A DNA stretch of 64,000 bases from Gemmatimonadota bacterium (GCA_028287305.1 JAQBPX010000038.1:496001-560000); one strand, 5' to 3'. Positions 27,100-35,904 are shown, numbered from the stretch's first letter. Numbers and translations: made by a program. The notes: generated by a model not told the origin, from the sequence alone.

Positions 27100-29447
27100 C
27101 AAAATGCGAGCCTCATGCCGATCGTCGGCAGGAAAGGCAGCTGCGAATAGCCCCGCACCGCGGGCGGATTCACGCTCGTGTCGAAGGTGTAGATCAGCAC
27201 GTTCCTCGCATTCGTCGCATTGACCAGGTTCACGAATGCGTCCACCTCGGCGCCGCGAAAATGTCCGTTGCGGTGCGCGCTGAGGTCCAGGCGATTGTAG
27301 GTGGGGTAGCGCTCGGTGTTCCGCGCCGTGCGCACCTGCTCGTCACGCGCCCCGCTCGTGCCATTCGGCACGCGCCACCGGCGCGACACGGGGTCCCACG
27401 ACCAGCGCGAGTAGCTCCCTGCCCAGCCCGTGTACGGCGTGCCGCTCGCGATGCCGAGGCGCGCGCCGAACGAGTAGCGCTCACTCTTCCGGTAGCTCGC
27501 GACCACGTTGAGGTCGTGACGGCGATCGTGCGCCGGCGCATACACCTCGCCATTCGCCTCGCGGATGCTCTTGCCGTAGCTGTACGAGATCCAGCCGCTC
27601 AAGTGGTCGGTCGCGAGGTGGCGCAGCAGCACGTCCACTCCGTGCGACTCGCCGCCGAAGGTCTTCAGCTCCGAGGGACGCAGCCTGGGATCGATGGTGG
27701 AGGCCGGCTCGATCAGGTCGGCGAAGTGCTTGTCGTAAGCCTCCACGCGCAGGAAGTCGGAACGCGTGAGCCACAACTCCGTGCCGCCCACGAACTCGGT
27801 GCTGGTCGAGACGGGGACGTCGCTGTCGCTCGCGAACCAGATGTCCACGATGCGCACCGGCAGGTCCTCGTTGCGCACCGCATGCACCCACTGCGAGTAG
27901 CGCCCGCCCGCAAGCGTGAACGCCACGCGATCGCTGGCGCGATACTTCGCGGAGAGGCGCGGGCTCACGCCCGTCCAGTCGGCGCTCGGCACGCGCTCGG
28001 CGCGCACGCCCGCGCGCACGCTGAGCCTCTTCCCCGGCTGGAAGAGCTCCTCGGCGTACAGCGACTGCGCCTTCGACTTCTGCGTGATCAGGGTGTCGTC
28101 GATCACGAGGTTGCCGCTGAAGTCGCTCGCGCTCGACGCCGAGATGTGCTCGTGATATCGCACGTCGAGGTTCGAGAGCTCATAGCCGAGCGCCAGCGTG
28201 TGCAGCGGCGTCGCCATGGTGCCGCCGAGCCTGCGCGTGAGGTCGCCCGCGATGTGAAAGTCGGCGATGTGATTGGCGAGGCCGGTGGTCGTCGCCTTCT
28301 CGTCGTACGCAGTGCTGAACTGCGACCACGAGACGCGCTGCGACAGCGCGCCGAGCACGCCGAGCGGCTGCTCGTAGATCAGTCCCGCGAGCTTGTTCCC
28401 CCAGTCGAAGCGGAAGGCGTTGCCCGACCCGCCGAGCACCGCCGAGCCGCTGTCGGTGGTGGGCTGCAGCAGGTCGAGGCCGGTGTAGCCGGTGAATCGC
28501 AGCGCGCCGCCGCCGCGCAATGCGAGCGATGCGTGCAGCTGCGCGTCCTGGAAGTGATATGGGAACGCGTCGGGACCGATAACGACCTTCGCGAGCTCGT
28601 CGGCGTAGGTGCGACGCACGGCGAGGTTCCACGAGCCCGCGGACTTCGGCGTGGCGCCGCCGAGCTTGAGCGCGGTGGAGATGGCGGATACGTCGAGCGC
28701 GCCGTGCACGCCGGCGCGCGACTCCTCGCCACTGGTCACGTCCATCACTCCCGAGAGTCGGCCGCCGACCGATGACGGCAGCGCGCCGACGCGTGCGTCC
28801 ACCTCGCTCACCGCATCGGGGATGAAGGTGCTGAACAGCCCGCCCAGGTGAAACGGGCTGAAGATCGAGAGCCCGTCGAGCCGCACCTGCGTCTGGTCGG
28901 ACTCACCGCCGCGCACGTTGAAGCCCGCCCAGAAGTCGTTGCGGGCGGAGATCCCGGGAAGCAGCGCCGCGGCGCGCAGCACGTCGGTCTCGCCGAGGGC
29001 GGGAATCGTGCGGAGGTCGCGAACGGAGAGGCTCGTGATGCTCCCGCCGGCCGGGCCGGCCGCTTGCGCCTGCTCGGCGGAGATCGTGGCGGTGGTGCGG
29101 ACCGTCTCGAGCTCGCGGGCGGCGATCCGGAGCCGGATCCTGACTTCGATGTCCTGCCCCGGGCTCACGACGACGGTGATGCGCTCCGAGGCATAGCCGA
29201 ACGCGCTGGCGCCGATGGTCACGGAGCCGGCCGGCACGTCGATGAACGAGAAGCGGCCTACCGAGTCGGTTCGGGCGTTGCGGAGCGGGACCGGGCTCAC
29301 GATCCCCACCACGGCGGCGAGCGGGGCGCCCGTGACGGCGTCGGTGACGGTGCCGTGCACCCGGCCGGCGGACTGGCCGAACGCTGCTGACCCCGCGAGG
29401 AGGAGGAGGCTCGCAATCATCGCGAGGAAACGGCGGGGGCGCATCAC
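27099..29447 (-). CDS. TonB-dependent outer-membrane receptor with carboxypeptidase-regulatory-like domain
   Basis: 782 residues. The signal peptide is MMRPRRFLAMIASLLLLAGSAAFGQ. Residues about 28-112 form a carboxypeptidase-regulatory-like domain (GRVHGTVTDAVTGAPLAAV). The plug domain follows (ETDVLRAAALLPGISARND, FNVRGGESDQTQVRLDG), then a 22-stranded-type barrel rich in aromatic/Gly strands, ending in the outer-membrane signature GMRLAF. TonB receptors take up large ligands using energy passed from TonB-ExbBD. The DUF4249-like lipoprotein and the peptidase downstream suggest a peptide or protein-fragment uptake unit, though siderophore or carbohydrate uptake is equally possible. Confidence 0.92.
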   Translation of the reverse strand: MMRPRRFLAMIASLLLLAGSAAFGQSAGRVHGTVTDAVTGAPLAAVVGIVSPVPLRNARTDSVGRFSFIDVPAGSVTIGASAFGYASERITVVVSPGQDIEVRIRLRIAARELETVRTTATISAEQAQAAGPAGGSITSLSVRDLRTIPALGETDVLRAAALLPGISARNDFWAGFNVRGGESDQTQVRLDGLSIFSPFHLGGLFSTFIPDAVSEVDARVGALPSSVGGRLSGVMDVTSGEESRAGVHGALDVSAISTALKLGGATPKSAGSWNLAVRRTYADELAKVVIGPDAFPYHFQDAQLHASLALRGGGALRFTGYTGLDLLQPTTDSGSAVLGGSGNAFRFDWGNKLAGLIYEQPLGVLGALSQRVSWSQFSTAYDEKATTTGLANHIADFHIAGDLTRRLGGTMATPLHTLALGYELSNLDVRYHEHISASSASDFSGNLVIDDTLITQKSKAQSLYAEELFQPGKRLSVRAGVRAERVPSADWTGVSPRLSAKYRASDRVAFTLAGGRYSQWVHAVRNEDLPVRIVDIWFASDSDVPVSTSTEFVGGTELWLTRSDFLRVEAYDKHFADLIEPASTIDPRLRPSELKTFGGESHGVDVLLRHLATDHLSGWISYSYGKSIREANGEVYAPAHDRRHDLNVVASYRKSERYSFGARLGIASGTPYTGWAGSYSRWSWDPVSRRWRVPNGTSGARDEQVRTARNTERYPTYNRLDLSAHRNGHFRGAEVDAFVNLVNATNARNVLIYTFDTSVNPPAVRGYSQLPFLPTIGMRLAF

Positions 29448-29794
29448 ATTACAACATGCGTGGGCGGCGTCACCCTACGCTACCTCTGGCACTGCTGTGG
29501 GGCTTCGGTAACTGATGGCGTGTGGCTTGTGGCTGGGGCGGCGGTCGTCGGGCTGTGGTAACAACGGCGTGAGGCTACGGGCTTGAACTGCGGGGCTGCG
29601 GGAACATCTCCTGTTGTCGTCCTGCGCAACGGCGAGGGACCTGCCGTTCGCCGTCATCCTGAGCAATGCGAGGGACCTGCCGTTGGGCTACGGTAACTGA
29701 TGGCTTGTGGCTTCTGGCTGGGGCGGCGGTCGTCGGGCTGCGGTAACTACGGCGTGGGGCTACGGGCTTGAACTGCGGGGCGTGGGAGACCGCC
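29448..29794. repeat. Repeat-filled intergenic region (two direct copies of a ~100-bp unit plus short repeats)
   Basis: There is no gene here. Copy A (about 29498-29600) and copy B (about 29685-29790) are direct, roughly 100-bp repeats that share blocks such as GGTCGTCGGGCTG, GCGGTAACT-like and GGCTACGGGCTTGAACTGCG. Between them are two tandem copies of the short dispersed repeat (about 29615-29647 and 29652-29684). Copy B recurs inverted beyond the next gene at about 30587-30691. Confidence 0.85.
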
Positions 29795-30448
29795 CTAGAA
29801 TTTCCCCAGCGATACCAGCACGGTTGTCGTGGCTCCTCCGTTCTTTCCGGCGAAGCCCGGCATCGGGGTGTCTCCTGCCTGGCGATAACCCACCAGGAAC
29901 GAGGCGCGGAGGTAGGCCTGCAGCACCACTTCGACTCCGCCAGCCAGCTGCTGGTAGCTAGTGCGATGCTCCTCGTCGTTGTGCGCGATGGCGCCGCCAG
30001 ACTTCGGATATTCGTAGTACGAGTACGAATTGCCGAGCGTTCCCGCGCCCAGGGATGCGACCGGTACGAAGATGCTGCCGCGCCGCCAGCGGCGCTGCAC
30101 CTCGACGCCGGCGGTGACTGACGTCAGCTGCGGATGGTAGTCGACCGACCCCGGCGCGATGTAGCTCGTGGTGTCCCCGACCAGCACTGCGGACGTCGCG
30201 AAGGCGATGGTCCAGTTCGGGAGCGAGCCGGGCGTGAAGCCCAACCGGAAGTCAGCCGCCTGCCCACCCTGGCTCCTGCCGAGATACGGCACCGAGGAGC
30301 CGCCGAACGACGCATTGCAATGCTTGATCCCCGCAAGGGCGGCGAGGGTTCGCTGCGGCTGCTCGGACTTCTTCGCGGCGGAGGTCGAGTCCTGGGCGGA
30401 GAGGACCACGGGAATCAGGAGGGCGATTGCGAGGGCTGCGTGGCGCAT
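29795..30448 (-). CDS. Small predicted outer-membrane protein flanked by inverted repeats
   Basis: 217 residues from MRHAALAIALLIPVVLSAQDS, a signal peptide; the longer in-frame extension upstream runs through repeat DNA and is rejected. The mature protein starts with a Lys-rich linker. It has two separated regions of alternating aromatic/Gly residues (FRLGFTPGSLPNWTIAFAT, SYSYYEYPKSGG) and ends in VLVSLGKF, an outer-membrane-type terminal Phe. I recognise no family. The gene is bracketed by inverted ~100-bp repeats, which makes it a possible cargo or relic of a mobile cassette. No Shine-Dalgarno is visible. Confidence 0.6.
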   Translation of the reverse strand: MRHAALAIALLIPVVLSAQDSTSAAKKSEQPQRTLAALAGIKHCNASFGGSSVPYLGRSQGGQAADFRLGFTPGSLPNWTIAFATSAVLVGDTTSYIAPGSVDYHPQLTSVTAGVEVQRRWRRGSIFVPVASLGAGTLGNSYSYYEYPKSGGAIAHNDEEHRTSYQQLAGGVEVVLQAYLRASFLVGYRQAGDTPMPGFAGKNGGATTTVLVSLGKF

Positions 30449-30540
30449 GAGGAGGGGTCCGTTTGGGTGACGGACGGAATGTGCCGGCGCTCGCGATACG
30501 TACCCATACGACAAATGACGTAGGCGCCGCGTGCACACGC

Positions 30541-30691
30541 CTCCCACGCCCAGCAGTTCAAGCCCGTAGCCCGACGCCGTGGTTGGCTCCCACGCCCAGC
30601 AGTTCAAGCCCGTAGCCCGACGCCGTGGTTACCGCAGCCCGACGACCGCAGCCCCAGCCAGAAGCCACAAGCCATCAGTTACCGTAGCCCA
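30541..30691 (-). repeat. Inverted copy of the ~100-bp repeat with an internal 46-bp tandem duplication
   Basis: The stretch 30587-30691 is close to an exact reverse complement of copy B at 29685-29790. A 46-bp part (30541-30586, beginning CTCCCACGCCCAGCAGTTCA) is repeated in tandem at 30587-30632. A short dispersed repeat copy (30691-30722, minus) completes the mirror image of the other side. Confidence 0.85.
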
Positions 30692-30722
30692 ACGGCAGGT
30701 CCCTCGCGTTGCTCAGGATGAC
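30691..30722 (-). repeat. Dispersed repeat copy (inverted), outer end of the repeat pair
   Basis: The minus-strand version of the copy at 29652-29684, including the GAGCAATGCGAGGGACCT-type variant core. It ends 11 bp before the ADOP permease stop codon. Confidence 0.8.
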
Positions 30723-30732
30723 GGCAATGGCG

Positions 30733-33465
30733 CTACTCCTGCCGCAACGCCACGATGGGCTCGACGCCTGCCGCTCGCCGCGCCGGGATGTAGCACGCCA
30801 CGAGCGCCGTGGCCGCCAGCAGCACCACGGTGCCGAGCAGCGCCACGGGGTCCGCGGGGCTCACGCCGAACAGGAAGGTGCGCAGCGCCTGGCTGGCGCC
30901 GAGCGACAGCGCGAGGCCGATCCCGATGCCGATGCCCACGAGCGTCATCCCCTCCCCCACCACCAGCCGGAACACGTCCATCCGCAATGCGCCCAGCGCG
31001 ACGCGCACGCCGATTTCGCGCGTCCGCTGCATGATCGAGAAGCTGAGCACGCCATAGAGTCCCACCGCCGCGAGCAGCAGCCCCAGGATCCCGAGCGCGC
31101 CCGTGACCGCCACCGCGAAGCGCTGCGGCAACAGTGCGACGGAGATGGACTTCTGCAGCGTGGTGTACGTCGGCGGCGGCAGGATCGGGTCGATCTCGTG
31201 CATCGCCCGCGTGATCGCGGGTCCCATGACGCTCGCGTCGCCGGCAGTGCGCACCAGGATGTTCGTGGCGCTTCGGCCGTCGAACCACATCGGCAGGTAG
31301 AGGAACGGCTCGGGATCCTCATTCAGCTTGCCGTTCTTCGCATTGCGCGCCACGCCCACGATGGTCACGCTCGCACCGTTGTAGCCGATCGCCTGCCCGA
31401 CCGCATCGGCATTCGGGAAGTACTGCTTCGCGAAGGCCTCGTTCACGACCGCGACCGGTGCCGAGCGCGCGCGATCGTCAGCCGACAGCGCGCGGCCACG
31501 CGCCATGGGCAGCCTGGTCGCGGTGAAGAAGCCCGCGTCCACCAGGTTGTTCGTCACGTTGAAGTCAGCGCCCATCGCCTGGCCCGGCGGCGTGTAGGCG
31601 GGGATCGAGATCGCCGTCCCCATGTTGTTCATGGACAGCGGCAGCACGCGCGCGAAGCCCACGCTCGTCACGCCGGGGATGGCCGACACGCGCTCCGCGA
31701 GCTGCCCATAGAACGCGCTTGATCGAGTGGAGTCATAGCCACTGGTGCTCACGTCGAGTGCCGCCACCGCCACGTTGGTCGCGTCGAAGCCGATCTCCAC
31801 CTTGCGTCCCTTGTCGAGCGCACGCACGAACAGCCCCGACACGGTGAGCAGCAGCAGCGACATGGCCACCTGCCCGATCACGAGCGCGTTGCGCATGCGC
31901 GAGCGACGCTGTCCCGCGCCAGCGCCACTCGCGCGAAGGGTGGTCGCGATGTCCTGCCGCGTGCCCTGCATCGCCGGCGCCAGTCCGAACACGATCCCGG
32001 TCACCAGCGCAATGAACAGCGTGACTCCGAGGACGCGCGCATCGGGGGAGACGTCGAGCACCAGCGGGACATCCACCGGGAGCTCGATGCGCGCCAGCAC
32101 ACGCGTGCCGTACTCCGCCAGCAGCGCGCCCGCACCGCCGCCGAGCACGAATAGCAGCGTGCTCTCGGTGAGCAGCTGGCGAATGAGGCGGGCGCGACCC
32201 GCACCCAGCGCGACGCGCACCGCAATCTCGCGACGACGCACCACCGAGCGCGCCAGCAGCATGCTCGCCACGTTCACGCTCGCGATCAGCAGCACCACGC
32301 CCGCAAGCACGAGCAGCACCGCGAAGAATCCCATCACCGCACCCGCTGCATCGCTCGGCAGCCCCGACACCCGCGTCACCTTCGCGCCGGTGAAGTCCTT
32401 CATGAAGCTCGGCGTGCCGGTCGACGGGTCTTCCGTGACCTGCTTGGTGACCGCGGCCAGTTCCTTCGCCGCCGCCTCGCGCGACGTGCCCGGCGCCAGG
32501 CGACCGAACAGCTCCAGCCACGCCGAACCCTGGCTGTCGAGCCGTCCACCCGGGCGCAGGTGCTCCTGCATCATGAGCGGGACGAATGCGTCGGTGCGCA
32601 GCATCGGGTACAGGCCCGAGAACCTTGCCGGCGACACGCCGATCACGGTGTAGCTCCGCCCGTTCACCAGCACCGGCTTGCCGACGATGCCGCTGTCGCC
32701 ACCGAAGCGGCGCAGCCAGAACGCGTGCGAGAGGACGACCACCGGGCTCGCGCCGCGCACGCTCCCTTCCTCGGCCGAGAAGAAACGGCCGAGGAAGGGC
32801 TTGATGTCGAGCACCCTGAAATAGTTCCCGCTCACGATGTTGCCGAGCCCCGCGACGCCCTCGCCGCCGGTGCTGACCGTGATGTTCACCATGGACCACG
32901 CCGCGATGCCGGACATCGAGCGCGAGCGCTGCGAGAGCTGCTCGTAGTACGGATACGATGCCGAGAGCGAGCCGCTTCCGTCGCCGTGCATGCGCTCGAT
33001 GTTCACGAGCTCGTTCGCGTGCGTCACGCCGGGCACGGGCTGCAGCACCACCGCGTTCGCGATGCTGAAGATGGTGCTCACCGCACCGGTGCCGAGCGCG
33101 ATCACGAGCACCGCGACGCCGGTGAAGAGCGGGTTCTTGCGGATGATGCGCGTCGCGAAGGACAGGTCCTGGAGGATGCTCTGCAGCATGCCGTCACCGG
33201 TGGTAGTGTAGGAGAGGTGGGGTACTGCAACTGCAACGGCAGGTCCCTCGCTGCGCTCAGGACGACTGCTGAAGGCTTCTCGGGCGCGCTCTCGCGCGGC
33301 GCCGAGCAGCGCATCGGGAATCGCGCGCATCCACGCGCGCGCTCCGTTCTCGCGCAGCGCGTCGCGGTAGAACTCCTGCATCTCCACGCCGTAGCGCTCG
33401 CGAAATTCTCGCGGGTAGCAGCGCACCAGCGCGGCGAACACGCGCTCACTCCACGCGCGCCTCAT
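30733..33465 (-). CDS. ADOP-type ABC transporter permease (MacB/FtsX family)
   Basis: 910 residues. A short N-terminal region (MRRAWSERVFAALVRCYPREFRERY, about 1-65) is typical of ADOP proteins, which are 'acidobacterial duplicated orphan permeases'. Then comes a first MacB periplasmic-core/FtsX unit with a transmembrane helix (TGVAVLVIALGTGAVSTIF) and a second FtsX unit, with membrane segments near GFFAVLLVLAGVVLLIASVNVASMLLAR and GTVVLLAATALVACYIPARR at the C-terminus. No ATPase is encoded nearby. Residues about 67-78 (SSRPERSEGPAVAV) are encoded by an in-frame copy of the dispersed DNA repeat. It overlaps the padR gene (ATGA), the standard ADOP arrangement. The substrate is unknown. Confidence 0.92.
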   Translation of the reverse strand: MRRAWSERVFAALVRCYPREFRERYGVEMQEFYRDALRENGARAWMRAIPDALLGAARERAREAFSSRPERSEGPAVAVAVPHLSYTTTGDGMLQSILQDLSFATRIIRKNPLFTGVAVLVIALGTGAVSTIFSIANAVVLQPVPGVTHANELVNIERMHGDGSGSLSASYPYYEQLSQRSRSMSGIAAWSMVNITVSTGGEGVAGLGNIVSGNYFRVLDIKPFLGRFFSAEEGSVRGASPVVVLSHAFWLRRFGGDSGIVGKPVLVNGRSYTVIGVSPARFSGLYPMLRTDAFVPLMMQEHLRPGGRLDSQGSAWLELFGRLAPGTSREAAAKELAAVTKQVTEDPSTGTPSFMKDFTGAKVTRVSGLPSDAAGAVMGFFAVLLVLAGVVLLIASVNVASMLLARSVVRRREIAVRVALGAGRARLIRQLLTESTLLFVLGGGAGALLAEYGTRVLARIELPVDVPLVLDVSPDARVLGVTLFIALVTGIVFGLAPAMQGTRQDIATTLRASGAGAGQRRSRMRNALVIGQVAMSLLLLTVSGLFVRALDKGRKVEIGFDATNVAVAALDVSTSGYDSTRSSAFYGQLAERVSAIPGVTSVGFARVLPLSMNNMGTAISIPAYTPPGQAMGADFNVTNNLVDAGFFTATRLPMARGRALSADDRARSAPVAVVNEAFAKQYFPNADAVGQAIGYNGASVTIVGVARNAKNGKLNEDPEPFLYLPMWFDGRSATNILVRTAGDASVMGPAITRAMHEIDPILPPPTYTTLQKSISVALLPQRFAVAVTGALGILGLLLAAVGLYGVLSFSIMQRTREIGVRVALGALRMDVFRLVVGEGMTLVGIGIGIGLALSLGASQALRTFLFGVSPADPVALLGTVVLLAATALVACYIPARRAAGVEPIVALRQE
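33235..33266 (-). repeat. Dispersed repeat copy inside the ADOP coding sequence
   Basis: An in-frame copy of the CTGAGCGAAGCGAGGGACCT family (variant CTGAGCGCAGCGAGGGACCT on the minus strand) within the 5' part of the permease gene. It encodes RPERSEGPA between the N-terminal ADOP region and the first FtsX unit. Confidence 0.85.
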
Positions 33466-33818
33466 GCGGGCCTCAGCGTGCGCGCCAGGATGCGAGCCGG
33501 CCTCGACGCGAGCAGCGCGCGCAGCCGCTCGCCCTCGAGCGCGGCCACGCGCTGGCCGCGGGCGGTGATCGCGTAATAGCGGCGGCGCTCGTCATCCGCA
33601 TCAGGAGCCGCGCGTCGCGCGGCTGGCGCCACGAGTCCGTCATCCACCAGCCGGCGAATCACGCGGTAGAGGTTCCCCGGCTCGAGCCGCACCACGCCCT
33701 CGGTGCGCTCGTCGATTTCCTTCGCCAGCGCGTAGCCGTGCTGTTCGCCCTCCACGAGGGCCAGCAGCACGAGATACTCCACGGGCTTCAGCGGCAGCAG
33801 CGAACGGGCGTCAGGCAT
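33462..33818 (-). CDS. PadR family transcriptional regulator
   Basis: 118 residues. The winged-helix domain has PVEYLVLLALVEGEQHGYALAKEIDERT, EPGNLYRVIRRLVDDGLV and ERRRYYAITARGQRV. These are the PadR hallmarks, including the conserved Tyr and Gly in the recognition and wing regions. A short C-terminal helix would dimerise. It lies directly upstream of, and overlaps, the permease gene, as PadR genes usually do with ADOP genes, and probably represses both. A 19-bp palindrome sits 20 bp upstream of its start. Confidence 0.93.
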   Translation of the reverse strand: MPDARSLLPLKPVEYLVLLALVEGEQHGYALAKEIDERTEGVVRLEPGNLYRVIRRLVDDGLVAPAARRAAPDADDERRRYYAITARGQRVAALEGERLRALLASRPARILARTLRPA

Positions 33819-33837
33819 CGGGATCCGGGATCGGGAC

Positions 33838-33856
33838 TATGCTCATATCGAGCATA
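33838..33856. promoter_or_regulatory. Putative PadR operator (perfect palindrome)
   Basis: TATGCTC-ATATC-GAGCATA: perfect 7-bp arms with a 5-bp spacer, just upstream of padR in an otherwise GC-rich region. Autoregulatory PadR sites are often such inverted repeats near the promoter. The binding itself is inferred. Confidence 0.55.
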
Positions 33857-34147
33857 CGGGACCGAATCCCATCCGGTTTCGATTGCCCTGGCGGGAGACA
33901 GCGGGGCGTGGGTAACAGCAAGGCGTGGGGCTTGAGGCTGGGGCCGGGGTCCGCAGGCTTGGGTAACGACGGCCTGAGGCGACAGGCGTACACAACAGGG
34001 CTTGAGAACTACCCCGCGCCCAGCCGTTCAGGCCCGTCATCCCAAGCCGCCCTTACCCACGCCCCACGACCCACGCCCCAGCCACAAGCCTCACGCCTCG
34101 CCGTTACTCCCGCCTCGCAGTTACCCACGCCCAACAGCAGTTGCGAC
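33857..34147. repeat. Third repeat-filled intergenic region, degenerate inverted copies
   Basis: There is no gene. The left half has GGCGTGGGTAACAGCAAGG and TGGGGCTTGAGGCTGGGGC. The right half has reverse-complement relatives such as GCCCCAGCCACAAGCCT and TTACCCACGCCC. It looks like a decayed member of the same family as the units at 29498-29790 and 30541-30691. It separates the PadR promoter from the convergent end of the AI-2E permease gene. Confidence 0.65.
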
Positions 34148-35188
34148 CTACTCCTCGAGCAGGATCCCGAGGTTCTCGAGCGACGGCAGGCTCGCCCCGA
34201 GCACCCGCATGGACGCCAGGATCGGTACGGCCAGGAACGCGCCCGCGACCCCCCACAACATCCACCAGAACATCACGCTCAGCAGGATCATCGTGGGATT
34301 CAGCCGCAGCCCTTTTCCATACGCCACGGGGCTCACGAGGTTGTTCTGCAGCGTGGTCACCACCAGGTACACCGCCGGCGGCAGCAGCGCATTCGATACG
34401 CCACTGTCGGCCGCGAGCCCCGCCACGAGCAACAGCGCGATCATCACCAGCCCGCCCAGGTACGGCACGAACTCGGCGACGAAGGTGAGCGACGCCCACA
34501 GCCACGGCGTCGGCACCCCGATCGCCCAGAGCGCCAGCCCGATGAGCACCGATTGCCCCGCGTTGATCAGCAGCGTTACGAAGAGGTAGCGCGCCACTAC
34601 GTCGCTCATCTCGCCCGCGATCTCGAGCGCGCGCCGCTTGGTGCCCAGGGTGTCGCTGGTCGCGATCAGCTTGCGCATCCACTTGTCGCCCATCGCGAGG
34701 ATGAAGAATGCGAGCAGCACCACTTCCACCGTCTCCGTCGCGAGCGCCGCCGTCGCGCCCACCGCCGCGGTGATGCTCGTGGCCGGCGCAGGCACGCTCG
34801 GCTTGCTCGCCGCGCCGCCGCTGGGCGCCGCATTCACTATGGACTCCGGATTCAGGCGACGCAGGCGAGCCGTCGCCTTCATCACCTTGGTGCGCGCCTT
34901 GGCGAAGCTGGCGGGTGCGTCCTCGGCCATCTTCTGGGCGGGAGTCGAGATCGCGAGCCCGATCCCGGCGAGCACCGCGAGCATTGCGATGATCACCACC
35001 GCGCTCGCGGCGGTCGGGTGAAGGCCCCACCCCTCGAGACCGCGCACGAGTGGGCGCAGCGTGGTGGAGATCACGAGCGCCAGCGCGAGCGGCACGAGCA
35101 CCGGGCGCCCGTACGAGAGCGCCACGAGCACCCCGAGCGTGGCGAGGATGATGACCGCCGCCTCGGCGCCCCGGCTGCCGTCCTTCAT
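34148..35188 (-). CDS. AI-2E family transporter (UPF0118/YdiK-like membrane protein)
   Basis: 346 residues from MKDGSRGAEAAVII. It has about 7-8 hydrophobic helices with the family signature blocks: VLVPLALALVISTTLRPLVR near the N-terminus, a long amphipathic middle (about 90-160), ETVEVVLLAFFILAMGDKW, and a C-terminal part with LTFVAEFVPYLGGLVMIALLL, VYLVVTTLQNNLVSPVAYGK and GVAGAFLAVPILASMRV. The family includes AI-2 exporters and Na+/H+ antiporters, so the substrate is open. The start overlaps the stop of the upstream DUF4112 gene (ATGA). Confidence 0.9.
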   Translation of the reverse strand: MKDGSRGAEAAVIILATLGVLVALSYGRPVLVPLALALVISTTLRPLVRGLEGWGLHPTAASAVVIIAMLAVLAGIGLAISTPAQKMAEDAPASFAKARTKVMKATARLRRLNPESIVNAAPSGGAASKPSVPAPATSITAAVGATAALATETVEVVLLAFFILAMGDKWMRKLIATSDTLGTKRRALEIAGEMSDVVARYLFVTLLINAGQSVLIGLALWAIGVPTPWLWASLTFVAEFVPYLGGLVMIALLLVAGLAADSGVSNALLPPAVYLVVTTLQNNLVSPVAYGKGLRLNPTMILLSVMFWWMLWGVAGAFLAVPILASMRVLGASLPSLENLGILLEE

Positions 35189-35655
35189 CGCAGCACGCCC
35201 ACGAGCGCCTTCACCGCCACGATCGTGAAGAAGATGCCGGCCGCGGCCAGCACCGTCATCGCGGCCACGGCGAAGAGGAAGAGCGCGCCACTCGCGCGTC
35301 GCGTCTCCACGGGCCGCTCCACGTAGCGCTCGAGCAGCGCGACGTTGCGCGCATTGGACTTCCAGGCGACGTCGAATGCGTCGCCGAGAACGGGCACGGC
35401 GCCCACGAAGGTGTCGATGGCGATGTTGGCGATCATGCGGAGGACGATAGCACGCGAGGCGCCGAGCTGGGTCGCGACCAGCACGATGTAGCCGGAGAGC
35501 ATGGTGCCGGCCAGGTCGCCGATGCCGGGGACGAGGCCAAGAATCGGGTCGAGCCCGAAGCGGATGCCGGTGCCGGGGATCTCGACGGCAGTGTCGAGGA
35601 GGCGGGCGAGCCGGCGTACGTTCGCCAGCTGGCGGGGCTCGTCGGGTAGGGTCAT
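35185..35655 (-). CDS. DUF4112 domain-containing membrane protein
   Basis: 156 residues from MTLPDEPRQLANVRRLARLLD; a longer reading adds 15 residues that look non-coding. The typical DUF4112 opening, LDTAVEIPGTGIRFGLDPILGLVPGIGD, is followed by a membrane segment with LSGYIVLVATQLGASRAI. Next is NIAIDTFVGAVPVLGDAFDVAWKSNARNVALLERY, and a C-terminal hydrophobic helix. Function unknown. It is co-transcribed with the AI-2E permease gene. Confidence 0.88.
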   Translation of the reverse strand: MTLPDEPRQLANVRRLARLLDTAVEIPGTGIRFGLDPILGLVPGIGDLAGTMLSGYIVLVATQLGASRAIVLRMIANIAIDTFVGAVPVLGDAFDVAWKSNARNVALLERYVERPVETRRASGALFLFAVAAMTVLAAAGIFFTIVAVKALVGVLR

Positions 35656-35888
35656 GTGGGGGAGGGTTGCACAGGTCGCACCAGCCTGCCGTTTCAGCAT
35701 TTCCGGGCCACATGAACGCGGCCTGAATTACCCCTCGCAAAACATCTGATTACGCCACGTGCCACGATTCCGGCGCCGGCATCTGGCAAAGCGCGAACTA
35801 ATCGCGATGTGCAAACGCCAGGGCCACCATTTGGGGCGCAATTCGGCCCGCAAGTGCGCGTAGGGGACGTTGCGGGCCGTTTTGGCGA

Positions 35889-35904
35889 TGGTCCCACGGT
35901 TGCC
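35889..35904 (+). promoter_or_regulatory. Putative sigma-54 promoter of the pilin gene
   Basis: TGGTCCCACGGTTGCC has the GG-N10-GC spacing and a TTGC core close to the TGGCAC-N5-TTGCA consensus. It lies about 70 bp upstream of the pilin start codon. Type IV pilin genes are often sigma-54 dependent, which supports the reading. The rest of this 318-bp intergenic region shows no coding support. Confidence 0.5.

Noticed and set aside
30541-30691. Regular repeats here as a CRISPR array
   Set aside because: There are only two adjacent 46-bp copies and no unique spacers or cas genes; the unit belongs to a dispersed repeat family.
29448-30732. A composite transposon carrying the small outer-membrane gene
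   Set aside because: No transposase or resolvase gene and no target duplication is visible, so I only describe inverted repeats.
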